DNA of 32,342 nucleotides from Terriglobia bacterium (GCA_020073245.1 JAIQFQ010000039.1:1-32342); one strand, 5' to 3'. Positions 1 through 8,098 are shown, counted from the first letter of the stretch. The notes: generated by a model from the sequence alone, not told the origin. Numbers and translations are program-made.

Positions 1-237
1 GTCCGAGCCAAGCGCTCGGCCTGCCGGAAGCGGTCCCCCCGGACGCGGGCACGCGGCGGCGCACGATCCGCACGCCAGGCAGCGCGCGGGGTTGAACGCG
101 ATCTCGGGCTCGAACGACACACCCTCGGGGTTGTGACACCAGGGACAGCGGAGCGGGCACCCCTTGAGGAAGACGGTCGTACGGATCCCGGGCCCGTCGT
201 GGAACGACGCGCGCTGGACATTGAAGACCGCGCCCAT
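1..237 (-). CDS. Glycyl-radical enzyme activating protein (PFL-AE family), 3' end outside window
   Basis: Reading the minus strand from an ATG at 237 gives 79 codons that stay open to the window edge. The N-terminus reads [20 protein letters not shown], then a radical-SAM CxxxCxxC cluster (CPLRCPWC) followed by HNPEG, then a ferredoxin-type CxxCxxCxxxCP motif ([12 protein letters not shown]). This order is diagnostic of pyruvate formate-lyase activating enzymes and relatives, which use S-adenosylmethionine and a 4Fe-4S cluster to put a glycyl radical on a partner enzyme under anoxic conditions. An in-frame ATG at 276 is an alternative start, but family members normally begin near the VFNxQR motif. 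The C-terminal two thirds, and presumably the partner enzyme, lie to the left of the window. It is divergent from the AraC-type regulator at 355, which may control it. Confidence 0.88.
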   Translation of the reverse strand, partial: MGAVFNVQRASFHDGPGIRTTVFLKGCPLRCPWCHNPEGVSFEPEIAFNPARCLACGSCAAACPRPGGPLPAGRALGSD

Positions 238-354
238 GGCCTCGCTCGATCGATCCCGGATACCCACCGCGCGCATCCCTCCGCCGTTCACAGTAGGCTC
301 CCGGGGGCCGGTTGTCTTGTACGATTGGACAGGGCGAGCTTCGCTTTTCGCACA

Positions 355-1110
355 ATGCGCCCCAAGGTCGAGACGATGTCGGTGCCAGCCGAGCTCGAAG
401 CCGCACTGGCCGCCGCGGGGTTCGCGGTGGAGCTCTTCGATCGTCTTCCTGACGTGGTGTTCTTCGCGAAGGACACGGCCGGAAGGTACGTGGCGGTCAA
501 CCGCGCACTGGTCCAGCGCCTTGGGATGAAGGAGAAGGCGGACCTTCTCGGCCGGACGACCCGCGACGTGTTCCCGGCCCCTCTCGGCGAGCGCTACCTG
601 GCCCAGGACCTCGCGGTCTGCCGGACCGGCCGGGAGATCTCCGACCTCCTCGAGCTCCACCTCTACCCGGACCGCCTCGAGGGCTGGTGCATCACCGAAA
701 AGGTCCCGATCCGGGGCACCGCCGGGAGCGTGATCGGCCTCGTGGGCACCTCGCGCGACGTCCACTCGCCCGCAGACGAGAGCGCCATGGAGGACCTTGC
801 CGAGGCCGTGCTCCACATCCGGGAGCACGTTGACCGGCCTCTGCGCGTCGCCGACCTCGCAGCCCTCGCGCACCTTTCGGAGTACCGCTTTGCCCGGCGG
901 ATCCGTGTCCTGTTCGGCCTGACCCCGACCCAGCTTGTCATCAAGACCCGGATTGACGCCGCGCGGGGGATGCTGCAGGACACCGAGGACCCCATCGGCG
1001 CGATCGCCCTGGCCTGCGGGTACTGCGACCAGAGTGCGTTCACACGGAAGTTCAAGGCCACCGTCGGCCTGACACCCGCCCAGTACCGCGAGCGCTCGCC
1101 GCGCGGGTAG
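355..1110 (+). CDS. PAS-sensor AraC-family transcriptional regulator
   Basis: A 251-residue protein. Residues about 25-136 form a PAS domain ([20 protein letters not shown], then GRTTRDVFP, ending [20 protein letters not shown]). Residues about 148-247 form an AraC/XylS double helix-turn-helix DNA-binding domain ending with the typical [19 protein letters not shown] and GLTPAQYR signatures. The frame is open back to 133, but that extension is low-complexity and would overlap the divergent activase gene, so I chose the ATG at 355 (376 is also possible). The cytoplasmic PAS domain probably binds a small ligand or cofactor. The divergent position suggests it regulates the glycyl-radical activase and its operon; that is inference from gene order. 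Confidence 0.85.
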   Translation: MRPKVETMSVPAELEAALAAAGFAVELFDRLPDVVFFAKDTAGRYVAVNRALVQRLGMKEKADLLGRTTRDVFPAPLGERYLAQDLAVCRTGREISDLLELHLYPDRLEGWCITEKVPIRGTAGSVIGLVGTSRDVHSPADESAMEDLAEAVLHIREHVDRPLRVADLAALAHLSEYRFARRIRVLFGLTPTQLVIKTRIDAARGMLQDTEDPIGAIALACGYCDQSAFTRKFKATVGLTPAQYRERSPRG

Positions 1111-1116
1111 CCGAGC

Positions 1117-1251
1117 GGGAAGAGAGTAGAAGGTAAAAGGTAAGAGGTGAAAGGCAAGAAGTAGAAGGCAGAACTAAGACAAGGCTCGGTCAGGCTTCCG
1201 TCTTCCCTCTTCTGTCTTCCCTTTCCCCTTTTACCTTTACCTCTTCCCTGC
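1117..1251. repeat. Purine-rich / pyrimidine-rich mirrored low-complexity tract
   Basis: About 57 bases of almost pure purine (variations of AAGGTAAAAGGTAAGAGG, 1117-1173) are followed after a short spacer by about 57 bases of almost pure pyrimidine (1195-1251, containing CCTTTTACCTTTACCTCTT). The two arms are imperfect reverse complements, so the tract could fold into a long hairpin in RNA or a cruciform in DNA. It fills the gap between the AraC regulator stop and the dimethylargininase start and could terminate transcription. No coding potential is seen. Confidence 0.6.
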
Positions 1252-1312
1252 CTCGCGTTCGCCGGCGCCCACCGCTCCGTGGGGAGTTCCCCGTGCGGTA
1301 CGATCAAGCTAC

Positions 1313-2077
1313 ATGCCGATCGCCATCACCCGCAAGGTCAGCCCCGCCCTCGCGCACTGTGAACTCACACACCTCGCGAGGACGCCGATCGACGTCGAAC
1401 TTGCGGCAGCGCAGCACGAGGAGTACGAGCGGACGCTCGCCAGGCTCGGGTGCTGGGTCGTGAGCCTGCCGGCCGAGGCCGACTTGCCCGACTCCGTGTT
1501 CATCGAGGACACCGCGGTCGTCGTGGAAGAGGTCGCGGTGATCACCCGCCCCGGCGCACGGTCTCGGAGGCCCGAGACAGCCCCGGTCGCGGCCGTCCTG
1601 GCGAAGTACCGCCCGGTCGTGTCCATCGAAGCCCCGGGGACGCTCGATGGCGGCGATGTCCTCCGGCTCGGGCGGCGCGTACTCGTTGGTCTGTCCGAGC
1701 GCTCCAACCGAGAGGGGATCGACCAGCTAAGTAGGCTGCTCTCGCATCACGGGTACAAGGTTGAAGCCGTGCCGCTCGGCGGCTGCCTCCACCTCAAATC
1801 CGCCGCTACGCAGGTGACGCCCGACACGGTCCTGGTCAACCCGGCCTGGGTTGACCCCGCGACTTTTTCAGGCTTCACCCGGATCGATGTGTACGCCGGC
1901 GAGCCGTACGCCGCCAACGCACTGATGGTCGGCGATAGGGTGGTCTACCCCGACGCCTTCCCCCACACGGCCGCGCGGCTCGACCGGGCCGCCGTTCCCA
2001 TCGTGGCGGTGGACGTCTCGGAGCTCGCCAAGGCCGAAGGCGCCGTTACCTGCTGCAGCCTGATCCTCACCGGTTGA
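1313..2077 (+). CDS. Dimethylargininase (N(G),N(G)-dimethylarginine dimethylaminohydrolase, DDAH)
   Basis: A 254-residue member of the guanidino-modifying (pentein) superfamily, the usual length for bacterial DDAH. Visible family signatures are DSVFIEDTAVV (about 60-70), APGTLDGGDVLR (107-118), the catalytic His in GGCLHLKSA (His160) and the nucleophilic Cys near the C-terminus in EGAVTCCSL (Cys247). DDAH hydrolyses methylated arginines to citrulline and methylamines in the cytoplasm. Related arginine deiminases are longer, so DDAH is the better call, though substrate cannot be proved from sequence. It stands alone, with a GC-rich hairpin directly after the stop. Confidence 0.88.
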   Translation: MPIAITRKVSPALAHCELTHLARTPIDVELAAAQHEEYERTLARLGCWVVSLPAEADLPDSVFIEDTAVVVEEVAVITRPGARSRRPETAPVAAVLAKYRPVVSIEAPGTLDGGDVLRLGRRVLVGLSERSNREGIDQLSRLLSHHGYKVEAVPLGGCLHLKSAATQVTPDTVLVNPAWVDPATFSGFTRIDVYAGEPYAANALMVGDRVVYPDAFPHTAARLDRAAVPIVAVDVSELAKAEGAVTCCSLILTG

Positions 2078-2118
2078 CCGCACGCTGTCACCGTGCGGCC
2101 CCCGAGCACAGTGGGGGT
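2078..2118 (+). terminator. Hairpin pair after the dimethylargininase gene
   Basis: CCGCACG (2078-2084) pairs perfectly with CGTGCGG (2092-2098), starting at the base after the stop codon. A second CCCCC/GGGGG stem follows and is trailed by TATTTT. This resembles a rho-independent terminator for the plus-strand gene, although the T-run is short. Confidence 0.45.
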
Positions 2119-2184
2119 ATTTTGCGATCGCGTCGAGACTGACGCGGTTGTCTCGCCTCGTACGCGATGACCCAGGGACGCACA

Positions 2185-2285
2185 GTCATCGCGAGGAGCC
2201 CCGGCCTGCTCAAGCAGGACGGGATGACGCGGCGATCTCGCCAGTCTCGGCGAGATCGCTTCGTGACATCGCTCCTCGCAGTAAC
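2185..2285. repeat. Dispersed-repeat-like palindromic element (GTCATCGCGAGGAGC ends)
   Basis: A roughly 101-bp non-coding element with terminal inverted repeats (GTCATCGCGAGGAGC at the left, GCTCCTCGCAGTAAC at the right, 12 of 15 positions complementary). Inside is a perfect 11-bp stem, GCGATCTCGCC (2232-2242) with GGCGAGATCGC (2249-2259) around a 6-base loop. It resembles the widespread bacterial repeats built on GTCATTGCGAGGAGC and GAGATTGCTTCG. Copy number cannot be judged from one window. Confidence 0.5.
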
Positions 2286-2323
2286 AGTGGTGCCGTCTTC
2301 AACGGCCGCACGCCGCGCGGCGG

Positions 2324-3712
2324 CTACGGCGCGGTGAAGCGTGTCCACGGTCGCGACGGCACATCCCGAAGGAGTGGCTTCTGCCAGGCATACTCCGGGT
2401 GCTTCGCGAGGTGCTCCGCGGCGGAGAAACCGAGGCCGCACGGGTGCCCCATCGCGGCGTCCAGCTCCATCCGCTCCACCATGCCGGCGTCCGCGGCCTT
2501 CGCCTGCACCGTCCCCGCAGGGCCGAACTCGTCGTGCCACGGCTTCATCCCGCGCGGCGAAAGCTCCACGTGGCCGCAGAGGGTGCGTTCGCTCGGTGCA
2601 CCGGGCTTCTTCTCGAAGGCGTCCTCGTGGTCGGCGAGAAACCGCTTCGCAGTTTCCACGTCGATCCGCCCCTTGAACTCGGCCATCAGCTGCTCCCAGC
2701 GGGTCCTGCGGGCGCAGCCGCTCACCCCCTGGTCGTCGGCGGGGAAGTCGGTCTCCTCGGCGATCAGCTTCGGGTTGATGGGGAAGTTGGCGCCGACGAA
2801 TGCGCCGTCCTTCGTGCGCTCGAGGGTGACGTTCTTCAAGCCGAGCTCCAGGCGGGCGACCTCGTTCCTCCTCACGTCGGCCACCAGCCAGGTGTTGGCG
2901 TAGCCGCCGTTGTTGCCCTCCCGCATGAAGCGGTCGAAGTCGTCGATGCTGGCCGAGTACTGCATCGCCTTGCGGGCGCGCACGAACTCCGGAACGCCGG
3001 CCGGTTCGAAGCCGCTGAAGCTTCCGATGGTCGTCTCCGTGATCGCGATCCCCGCCGAGTTGATCCCGAAGTCGTCGCCGCTGTGGATCAGGCCGGGCAT
3101 GCCGTCCATCAGGATGCGGCTCCCCTTCTCCGGCCGGAGGTCGAAGATCACGTTCCAGCGCGACCCCTCGAGGTACCCCGACCAGTTGTTGTGGGCGATC
3201 ACGGGCCTGCCGTCGCGCGTCCAGCTGCCGGTGGCGACGAAGGCGCTGCAGCGCTCGGGCGCGGCCGGCGTCTTGGACTTGTCGAGCCACTTCGTGTAAT
3301 ACGACAGCTCGAGGTTGGCGTTGAGCACCACCACGTCCCAGATATCCGCCCTCACGCCGCGGGCCGCCAGCCCGTCGGCGATGCCCTGCAGCTCCCGGCG
3401 GTACTCCTCCTCGATGCGAGGCCAGAGCACCTTCTCGGCGGCTGCGCGCAAGAAGGCCCAGTCGCGCTTCGTGTCGTGCGGCAGCAACAGCTTCTGCACC
3501 TCGAGCGCGTCGGTGATCTCGGGGGCGAGGAGGTAGCCGTGCTGGAACCCGATCTGCGCGGGGCTGCCCTGGAGCCGCACGGGGATCCAGCCGTTGCGCC
3601 CCTCTCCCCGCCGCGCGCCGGCCAGGCGCGGGTCGGCGACCTTCCCGCACGAAAAAGCGATCACGACGAGCTCGAGCACGAGCAGGAACGACCACACTGC
3701 CTGGGATCTCAT
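2324..3712 (-). CDS. C45-family / phospholipase B-like N-terminal-nucleophile hydrolase, exported
   Basis: A 462-residue protein. Residues 1-22 look like a signal peptide ending in IAFSC, a possible though imperfect lipobox. A hydrophilic region follows with the C45 marker FQHGYLLAPEI (57-67). ERCSAFVATG contains the probable autoproteolytic nucleophile Cys155, followed by the family features RPVIAHNNWSGY, DDFGINSAGIAITETTI and NGGYANTWLVAD. Family members mature by self-cleavage before the Cys and hydrolyse amide or ester bonds; the substrate is unknown. The open frame extends to 3799, but the ATG at 3712 gives the clean signal peptide and leaves room for the divergent promoter of the gspA-like gene. 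Confidence 0.78.
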   Translation of the reverse strand: MRSQAVWSFLLVLELVVIAFSCGKVADPRLAGARRGEGRNGWIPVRLQGSPAQIGFQHGYLLAPEITDALEVQKLLLPHDTKRDWAFLRAAAEKVLWPRIEEEYRRELQGIADGLAARGVRADIWDVVVLNANLELSYYTKWLDKSKTPAAPERCSAFVATGSWTRDGRPVIAHNNWSGYLEGSRWNVIFDLRPEKGSRILMDGMPGLIHSGDDFGINSAGIAITETTIGSFSGFEPAGVPEFVRARKAMQYSASIDDFDRFMREGNNGGYANTWLVADVRRNEVARLELGLKNVTLERTKDGAFVGANFPINPKLIAEETDFPADDQGVSGCARRTRWEQLMAEFKGRIDVETAKRFLADHEDAFEKKPGAPSERTLCGHVELSPRGMKPWHDEFGPAGTVQAKAADAGMVERMELDAAMGHPCGLGFSAAEHLAKHPEYAWQKPLLRDVPSRPWTRFTAP

Positions 3713-3816
3713 GCCGCCAAGGATACCCCGAGGACGGTCGGCCGCCGTCCGCCGGGGCGGACGAGTACAATGAAACGCCGCCCAGCAACGTAGACTCAAA
3801 AGGGCTGGTTCGAAAA

Positions 3817-4629
3817 ATGTACGAAGCGTTCTATGGCCTCTCGGCCGCGCCGTTTTCCATCACGCCGGATCCGCGGTATCTCTTCTTCTCGCGCCGGCAC
3901 CGCGAGGCGTTCGACCACATGCTGTACGGCATCACTCAGCGCAAGGGGTTCATCCAGATCACCGGCGAGGTGGGCGCCGGCAAGAGCACACTGTGTCGAG
4001 CCATCCTCGAGGAGCTCGGAGAGGGCTACGCCACCGCGCTGATCTTCAACCCCGTCATGAGCGGCATCCAGCTCTTGCGGGCGATCCTCCACGAGCTGGA
4101 TATCGACGACCGCGGTAACGACCGTCTCCGGCTCACCCAACGCCTCAACGAGTTCCTCCTCGGCCGGACACAAGCCGCTCAGGACGTCGTTCTCTTCATC
4201 GACGAGGCGCAGGATCTCTCCGACGAGATGCTCGAGGAGGTCCGCCTTCTCTCCAACCTCGAGACCGACGACCGCAAGCTGCTCCAGATCGTCCTGCTCG
4301 GTCAGCCCGAGCTGCGCGACCGCCTGGAGCGGTCCGAACTCCGCCAGCTGCGCCAGCGCATCACCGTGAGGTACCACCTCGGGCCGATCGATCCTGAGGA
4401 AACCGAGGCGTACATCCGGCACCGCCTCTCGGTGGCGGGATCCAACGGTCGGCCGACGTTCACCCCGGTGGCCGTCCGGACAATCCACCGGCGCTCCCGC
4501 GGCGTGCCCCGGCTGATCAACGCGATCTGCGACAAAACGCTCCTCGTCGGATACGTCGAGGGACGCGATCTCCTGGGTTGGCGGCAAGTTCGTCGTGCCG
4601 TGCGGGACCTCGAAGGGGACGACCGGTGA
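3817..4629 (+). CDS. ExeA/GspA-like AAA ATPase
   Basis: A 270-residue ATPase. It starts MYEAFYGLSAAPFSITPDPR, the hallmark N-terminus of the GspA/ExeA family. It carries a Walker A motif GEVGAGKST (50-58), Walker B VVLFIDEA (124-131) and a sensor-like region LLQIVLLGQPELRDRL, with C-terminal HRRSRGVPRLINAICDKTLL. GspA-type ATPases work with GspB in assembling the type II secretion secretin; similar proteins serve polysaccharide export or transposition. It lacks the C-terminal peptidoglycan-binding domain of Aeromonas ExeA. Its stop overlaps the GTG start of the next gene (GTGA), indicating translational coupling. A possible -10 box TACAAT lies at about 3769-3774. Confidence 0.88.
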   Translation: MYEAFYGLSAAPFSITPDPRYLFFSRRHREAFDHMLYGITQRKGFIQITGEVGAGKSTLCRAILEELGEGYATALIFNPVMSGIQLLRAILHELDIDDRGNDRLRLTQRLNEFLLGRTQAAQDVVLFIDEAQDLSDEMLEEVRLLSNLETDDRKLLQIVLLGQPELRDRLERSELRQLRQRITVRYHLGPIDPEETEAYIRHRLSVAGSNGRPTFTPVAVRTIHRRSRGVPRLINAICDKTLLVGYVEGRDLLGWRQVRRAVRDLEGDDR

Positions 4630-5369
4630 GCCTGGTCAGCGAGGCTTTGCGCAAGGCGCGCCAGGAGGCGGCCGAGAAGGGCGCCAAGCAGCGCGGCGTG
4701 ATCTTCCGCACGACCGTCGTACTGGGCTCGGAAGGCGCGAGGCCCTGGCTCGGCTGGATCGTAGCTGGCGTCGTCGCGGCGTCCGGCCTCGCAGGAGCGG
4801 GAGTCGCTTGGTTCGTGTTCGCCGGTCGGGGGAGGACCCCGGCGCCGGTCGCCCCGGCCGCTCGGCCTGCGGTCACCGCGCCTTCGGCACTCACGAACCT
4901 GGCGGTTTCCGGACCGACCGCGCCCCCTCTGGCGCTGGCCGCTGCCGAGCCTGCACCATCGGCGGCTCCGGGCGGAGGTGTTGAGCTCACGGCGATTCCC
5001 GTCGCCGGAAGGCACCAGCGTCCGGAAGCAGCGGCTCCGGACGCCCGGCCACCAACCCCCAGCATGCAGACGACCGCTCTCGCCGTCGCTCCGCCGGGGC
5101 CACGAACCGAGCCTGGTGCGGAGCTGGCACCCCGCCCCGCAAATGCCACGGCGAGCCGCGAGCGCTCGTTCGTGCTCGACGCCGACCTCGGGAAGGTGAA
5201 GCTTCACCTCGACTACATCGTCTACAGGTCCAAGAACCCGTTCGCCGGAATCAACGGCCAGCAGGTCACCATCGGCAGCCTCATCGAGGGCTTCACCGTC
5301 GAGGAGATCGATACGGAGGCCGTGCGCCTGCGCGACGGCAAGGGTATCGTGGTGCTCCGCGTCCACTGA
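4626..5369 (+). CDS. GspB-like type II secretion assembly protein
   Basis: A 247-residue protein starting at a GTG that overlaps the stop of the upstream ATPase gene by four bases. A short cytoplasmic segment (VSLVSEALRKARQEAAEKGA) is followed by one transmembrane helix (about 40-66) and a long Pro/Ala-rich periplasmic linker. A compact C-terminal domain from about residue 188 contains LDYIVYRSKNPFAGINGQ, VTIGSLIEGFTVEEI and RLRDGKGIVVLRV. That topology and C-terminal domain match GspB/ExeB/PulB, the partner of GspA. Linker composition is Ala/Pro-driven and not informative. No other type II secretion gene is in the window. Confidence 0.78.
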   Translation: MSLVSEALRKARQEAAEKGAKQRGVIFRTTVVLGSEGARPWLGWIVAGVVAASGLAGAGVAWFVFAGRGRTPAPVAPAARPAVTAPSALTNLAVSGPTAPPLALAAAEPAPSAAPGGGVELTAIPVAGRHQRPEAAAPDARPPTPSMQTTALAVAPPGPRTEPGAELAPRPANATASRERSFVLDADLGKVKLHLDYIVYRSKNPFAGINGQQVTIGSLIEGFTVEEIDTEAVRLRDGKGIVVLRVH

Positions 5370-5380
5370 ACCCGGAGCTC

Positions 5381-6073
5381 TCAGCTCGCTTCGACCCCGT
5401 TGGGTACCGTCTCCGCCGCGCCGTCCATCGTCCCACCACCGCTCCGGGCCTCGCTCCGGCGCCACTCGCGAAGACCGGCGATACACATCGTCAGGAAGAT
5501 CGCGTACAAGACCGCGGTCAGCGGCAGCGCCCGCGAGGCGTAGAGTCCCACGTAGATGACGTCCACGGTGATCCAGAGATGCCAGTTCTCGATGAGCTTG
5601 CGAGTCAGCATGTACTGGGCTGCGAGACTCATCGACGTGGTGAGCGCGTCGAGGAACGGCGCCGAGTCCCGGACGGTGCGCAGGAAGGCGGTGCCCGCCA
5701 CCGTCATGACCACGATCGCAACCGCGATGACCACTCCCTCGCGGAACCCCGTCCGCCGGACCGTCAGGCGCCCGTGCCCGGAGCCGCCGTGCAGCCACAA
5801 GTACCAGCCGATGATGGAGAGGCCGATGTACACGATCTGGAGCGACATGTCCGCGAAAAGTCGGGCGCGCCAGAACACGATGACGTAGAAGGCATTGTTG
5901 GCGATGCCGATCGGCCAGTTCCAGATGTTCTCCTCGACGAGGAGCCAGACGCACCACGCGCCCGTCACGAACCCAAGCACCTCGGTCAGCCCGAGCGGCG
6001 CGCGGTGCGTCGCCGAAAGCACGACGAGCGCCCCGGAGGCCGCCGCGCCGAGCGTCAGACCCACGACCCGCAT
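5381..6073 (-). CDS. pnuC: PnuC-family nicotinamide riboside transporter
   Basis: A 230-residue inner-membrane protein with about seven hydrophobic segments. It carries the PnuC signatures ENIWNWPIGIANNAFYVIVF (about 48-67) and GWYLWLHGG, and the C-terminal ENWHLWITVDVIYVGLYASR. PnuC proteins facilitate uptake of nicotinamide riboside (or related pyridine or thiamine vitamins) by trapping through phosphorylation. The frame extends to 6331 but the upstream part is low-complexity; the ATG at 6073 matches the family N-terminus. It converges with the gspB-like gene with 11 bases between stops. Its leader contains a very stable hairpin. Confidence 0.85.
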   Translation of the reverse strand: MRVVGLTLGAAASGALVVLSATHRAPLGLTEVLGFVTGAWCVWLLVEENIWNWPIGIANNAFYVIVFWRARLFADMSLQIVYIGLSIIGWYLWLHGGSGHGRLTVRRTGFREGVVIAVAIVVMTVAGTAFLRTVRDSAPFLDALTTSMSLAAQYMLTRKLIENWHLWITVDVIYVGLYASRALPLTAVLYAIFLTMCIAGLREWRRSEARSGGGTMDGAAETVPNGVEAS

Positions 6074-6099
6074 GCCGGATCTCTCCCTCAAAACAGCGA

Positions 6100-6124
6100 G
6101 CGCGGCCGCGCTGTGCGGCCGCGC
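6100..6124 (-). promoter_or_regulatory. Perfect GC hairpin in the pnuC leader
   Basis: GCGCGGCCGC (6100-6109) and GCGGCCGCGC (6115-6124) form a 10-bp perfect stem with a 5-base loop. It ends 27 bases upstream of the pnuC start on the minus strand. It could restrict access to the start region or act as a repressor-binding palindrome. I do not recognise a known riboswitch in the 6074-6343 leader; the rest of that 270-base gap shows nothing clear. Confidence 0.4.
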
Positions 6125-6343
6125 CCAGGATCCGAATTGTCCCCCACGTCCCTGTAAGGGGCAATGCCCGCCTGGGGAATCGTCTGACGGAAGGCGTGCG
6201 CCCCGCGTTGCTGTGGAGCCCCGACGGGAGGCATCCGCCGTCTCAAGACCGATTGGGGGGCACCGAGGAGTGAGCTTCAGCGGCGACTGGTGTGACTCGA
6301 CCGCGGGCGCAGTCGATAAAGAAGCCGTCACCCATCTGGAGCC

Positions 6344-6901
6344 TCATGTCGCTCGCCTGCGAAGGCGGGGCACGAAGCGGGGGATACGCTGCATGTAGGC
6401 GCGGTAAGCCGGCAGGCGCTGGAGCAGGTCGAACTCCTCGAGGCGTGATTGAAGGAGGACCCACGCCACGGCGATGATCGCCGCGAGGAGGCTCGCCCGG
6501 CTCGGCCTGAGGAGGACGAGAGCGAGGAGCGTGAGAAGCATGCCCGAGTGGATCGGGTGCCGCACGTAGGCATACGGTCCGTCCGTGACGAGCGGGTCGC
6601 TCGTGGAGGGCAGCGCGGCGCGCGAGCGCAGGGCAAACAGCGCGAGGAGGATGAGCGTGCAGCCCGACGCCAGCAGCAACCAGCCGACCAACTCCGTTAC
6701 CGGCGAGGGTGCGAAGAGCCGAGCCGACCGCGCGCGAACGGCGAGCGCCAGGCCTACGGTCCACACGGGGATTCCGAGAACGTTTCGGAGGATGAACGTC
6801 GTTGCTCGACCGCGGGGCTCCCCGAGGACGCGGCAGAAGAAGGTGGTGAAGGCGCTGAGCAGGTTGAACAGGAAGCCGAGCACCAGCGGAAACAGAAACA
6901 T
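6344..6901 (-). CDS. Isoprenylcysteine carboxyl methyltransferase-like membrane protein
   Basis: A 185-residue integral membrane protein with about five hydrophobic segments. It carries the motif DGPYAYVRHPIHSG (107-120), the SAM-binding signature of the ICMT/PEMT/NnrU-like superfamily, and a C-terminal LLQRLPAYRAYMQRIPRFVP segment typical of the group. Bacterial members methylate small substrates or lipids; no substrate can be assigned. The start is the ATG at 6901, preceded by a strong GGAGGT ribosome-binding site seven bases away, so the open frame to 6967 is not used. Confidence 0.8.
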   Translation of the reverse strand: MFLFPLVLGFLFNLLSAFTTFFCRVLGEPRGRATTFILRNVLGIPVWTVGLALAVRARSARLFAPSPVTELVGWLLLASGCTLILLALFALRSRAALPSTSDPLVTDGPYAYVRHPIHSGMLLTLLALVLLRPSRASLLAAIIAVAWVLLQSRLEEFDLLQRLPAYRAYMQRIPRFVPRLRRRAT

Positions 6902-7063
6902 GTCTTCACCTCCAACGCACTCGGTGCCTCGGTCCACGGCCGCGGATCCCAGGCCGCCCGGATTCACGTCCGCAGCAGAACCCCATGAATCGTCCGGCCT
7001 GGTGCCTGGGGTAGGTAGCCCGGCACCCGAGCTTCCGCGAGCCGAAGCCGGTCCTACGGGTTT

Positions 7064-7540
7064 CTAGGAGTGGCCTCGCGGCAGCTTTCCACCGGTCCTG
7101 AGGAAGTGGTTGAGCTCCTGTTCCCACTCCCTCATGAACGACGCGTAGTAGGACTCCGAAAACCCCGCCACGAACTCGTCGCCGGGAGGACCGAGACTGG
7201 TGTGGCGGTAGCAGACCTGGGCGACGCAACCTTCAGCGCTCTGCTCCAGGCGAACGGTGAGGCGGCAGGCGGTCACGCCCGGGGTGACCTTTACCATTTC
7301 GACGAAGAAGCGGGCCCGATCGAGCCTGGTGACGACCCACACCGCCGCCGGCTCTCCGGGGGTGGTGAAAACGCAGTCCTCCTCAACGACGCCGCTGGCG
7401 CTCCACACGCGAACAGGATCCCAGCCGTTCGCCCACTCGGCCTCGCGAACCGGACACAGGAGCGGAAACACGACGTGCGGAGGCGCAACGAGCCGCTGCG
7501 TGTAGCTGCGGACCGCCCGGACGGGTTTGGAGATCAGCAT
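7064..7540 (-). CDS. SRPBCC-family (START-like) protein
   Basis: A 158-residue protein with the SRPBCC/AHSA1 lipid-binding-fold pattern. An N-terminal strand (SYTQRLVAPPHVVFPLLCPV) is followed by REAEWANGWDP, alternating strands (AVWVVTRLDRARFFVEMVKV) and a long C-terminal helix SYYASFMREWEQELNHFLRT. Such folds bind hydrophobic ligands; no function can be assigned. It starts the run of small minus-strand genes that I read as the eroded distal part of the cassette array. Confidence 0.65.
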   Translation of the reverse strand: MLISKPVRAVRSYTQRLVAPPHVVFPLLCPVREAEWANGWDPVRVWSASGVVEEDCVFTTPGEPAAVWVVTRLDRARFFVEMVKVTPGVTACRLTVRLEQSAEGCVAQVCYRHTSLGPPGDEFVAGFSESYYASFMREWEQELNHFLRTGGKLPRGHS

Positions 7541-7565
7541 CTCGAGAGCATAGCGCCCGGGGGAC

Positions 7566-7985
7566 TCACCGGGCCATCTTGAGCGCGACCAGCTGCTGCA
7601 CGGTGCGGAGGTCTCCCCGGGACGCTACGGGCAGACGGATGCCGCGGCCTTCCGCATAACGGGGCGCGCTATCGATGAAGGCGAGAACCGCAGCGGGCAA
7701 TCCGCTCTCGTGCGCAGCGCTCGCCGCTTTCTCGCCGAGGACGACACCCGCAAGGAAGCCCCCGGCTTGCGGGGTCATGTAGATGACGACGCGCTCCCCC
7801 TGCCTGAGGCGCAGGGACCAGCCGTACTTGGCGCCCGCGAAGTTCCACTGCTCGGTGATCGGGCCGTGATTCTCCGCAACGTGAGAGATGAGCTGCACCC
7901 ACAGGACCGCCGCCTTGCCGAGGACGTGCTTGATCGCGGGGGGTCCCGGAGGCCGGGACTTGTCATCGAACGCGCTGAGAGCCAT
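7566..7985 (-). CDS. DUF3788 family protein
   Basis: A 139-residue cytoplasmic protein resembling DUF3788: AFDDKSRPPGPPAIKHVLGK at the start, then ITEQWNFAGAKYGWSLRLR and ERVVIYMTPQAGGFLAGVV. The AAGGAGG ribosome-binding site is six bases before the ATG at 7985, so this start is preferred over the GTG at 7991. The biochemical role of the family is unknown. It is a single small gene in the minus-strand series, between an SRPBCC gene and a DinB gene. Confidence 0.75.
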   Translation of the reverse strand: MALSAFDDKSRPPGPPAIKHVLGKAAVLWVQLISHVAENHGPITEQWNFAGAKYGWSLRLRQGERVVIYMTPQAGGFLAGVVLGEKAASAAHESGLPAAVLAFIDSAPRYAEGRGIRLPVASRGDLRTVQQLVALKMAR

Positions 7986-8027
7986 CTCCACCCTCCTTCT
8001 GCCCGGAGTTGCGGTCCGGGTGCCTTT

Positions 8028-8098
8028 GCCACGGCGCCCCGGAAAGGCACATCAGCGCGAGCACCCCGGCGCGGGCTCAACCGCCGGTTGAGCTGGCC
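8028..8098 (-). terminator. Two hairpins between the DinB and DUF3788 genes
   Basis: Two perfect stems lie in the intergenic gap 7986-8100: GTGCCTTT with AAAGGCAC, and GCTCAACC with GGTTGAGC around a 3-base loop. No T-run follows on the minus strand, so termination is only a possibility. They could instead be remnants of a recombination site. Confidence 0.3.

Noticed and set aside
133..354. N-terminal extension of the AraC-type regulator
   Set aside because: The extension is Arg/Pro-rich, lacks domain similarity and overlaps the divergent activase gene, whose radical-SAM motifs are unmistakable.
2399..3793. Long plus-strand open frame opposite the C45 hydrolase
   Set aside because: Val/Gly/Arg/Glu-rich sequence without motifs, antisense to a gene with clear family motifs; a consequence of high GC.
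4302..6164. 620-codon minus-strand open frame
   Set aside because: It crosses antisense to the GspA/GspB pair and out of frame with PnuC; Arg/Gly-rich with no domains.
6074..6343. Thiamine or cobalamin riboswitch upstream of pnuC
   Set aside because: I looked for the CTGAGA thi-box and the B12-box core and found neither; only a simple GC hairpin is present.
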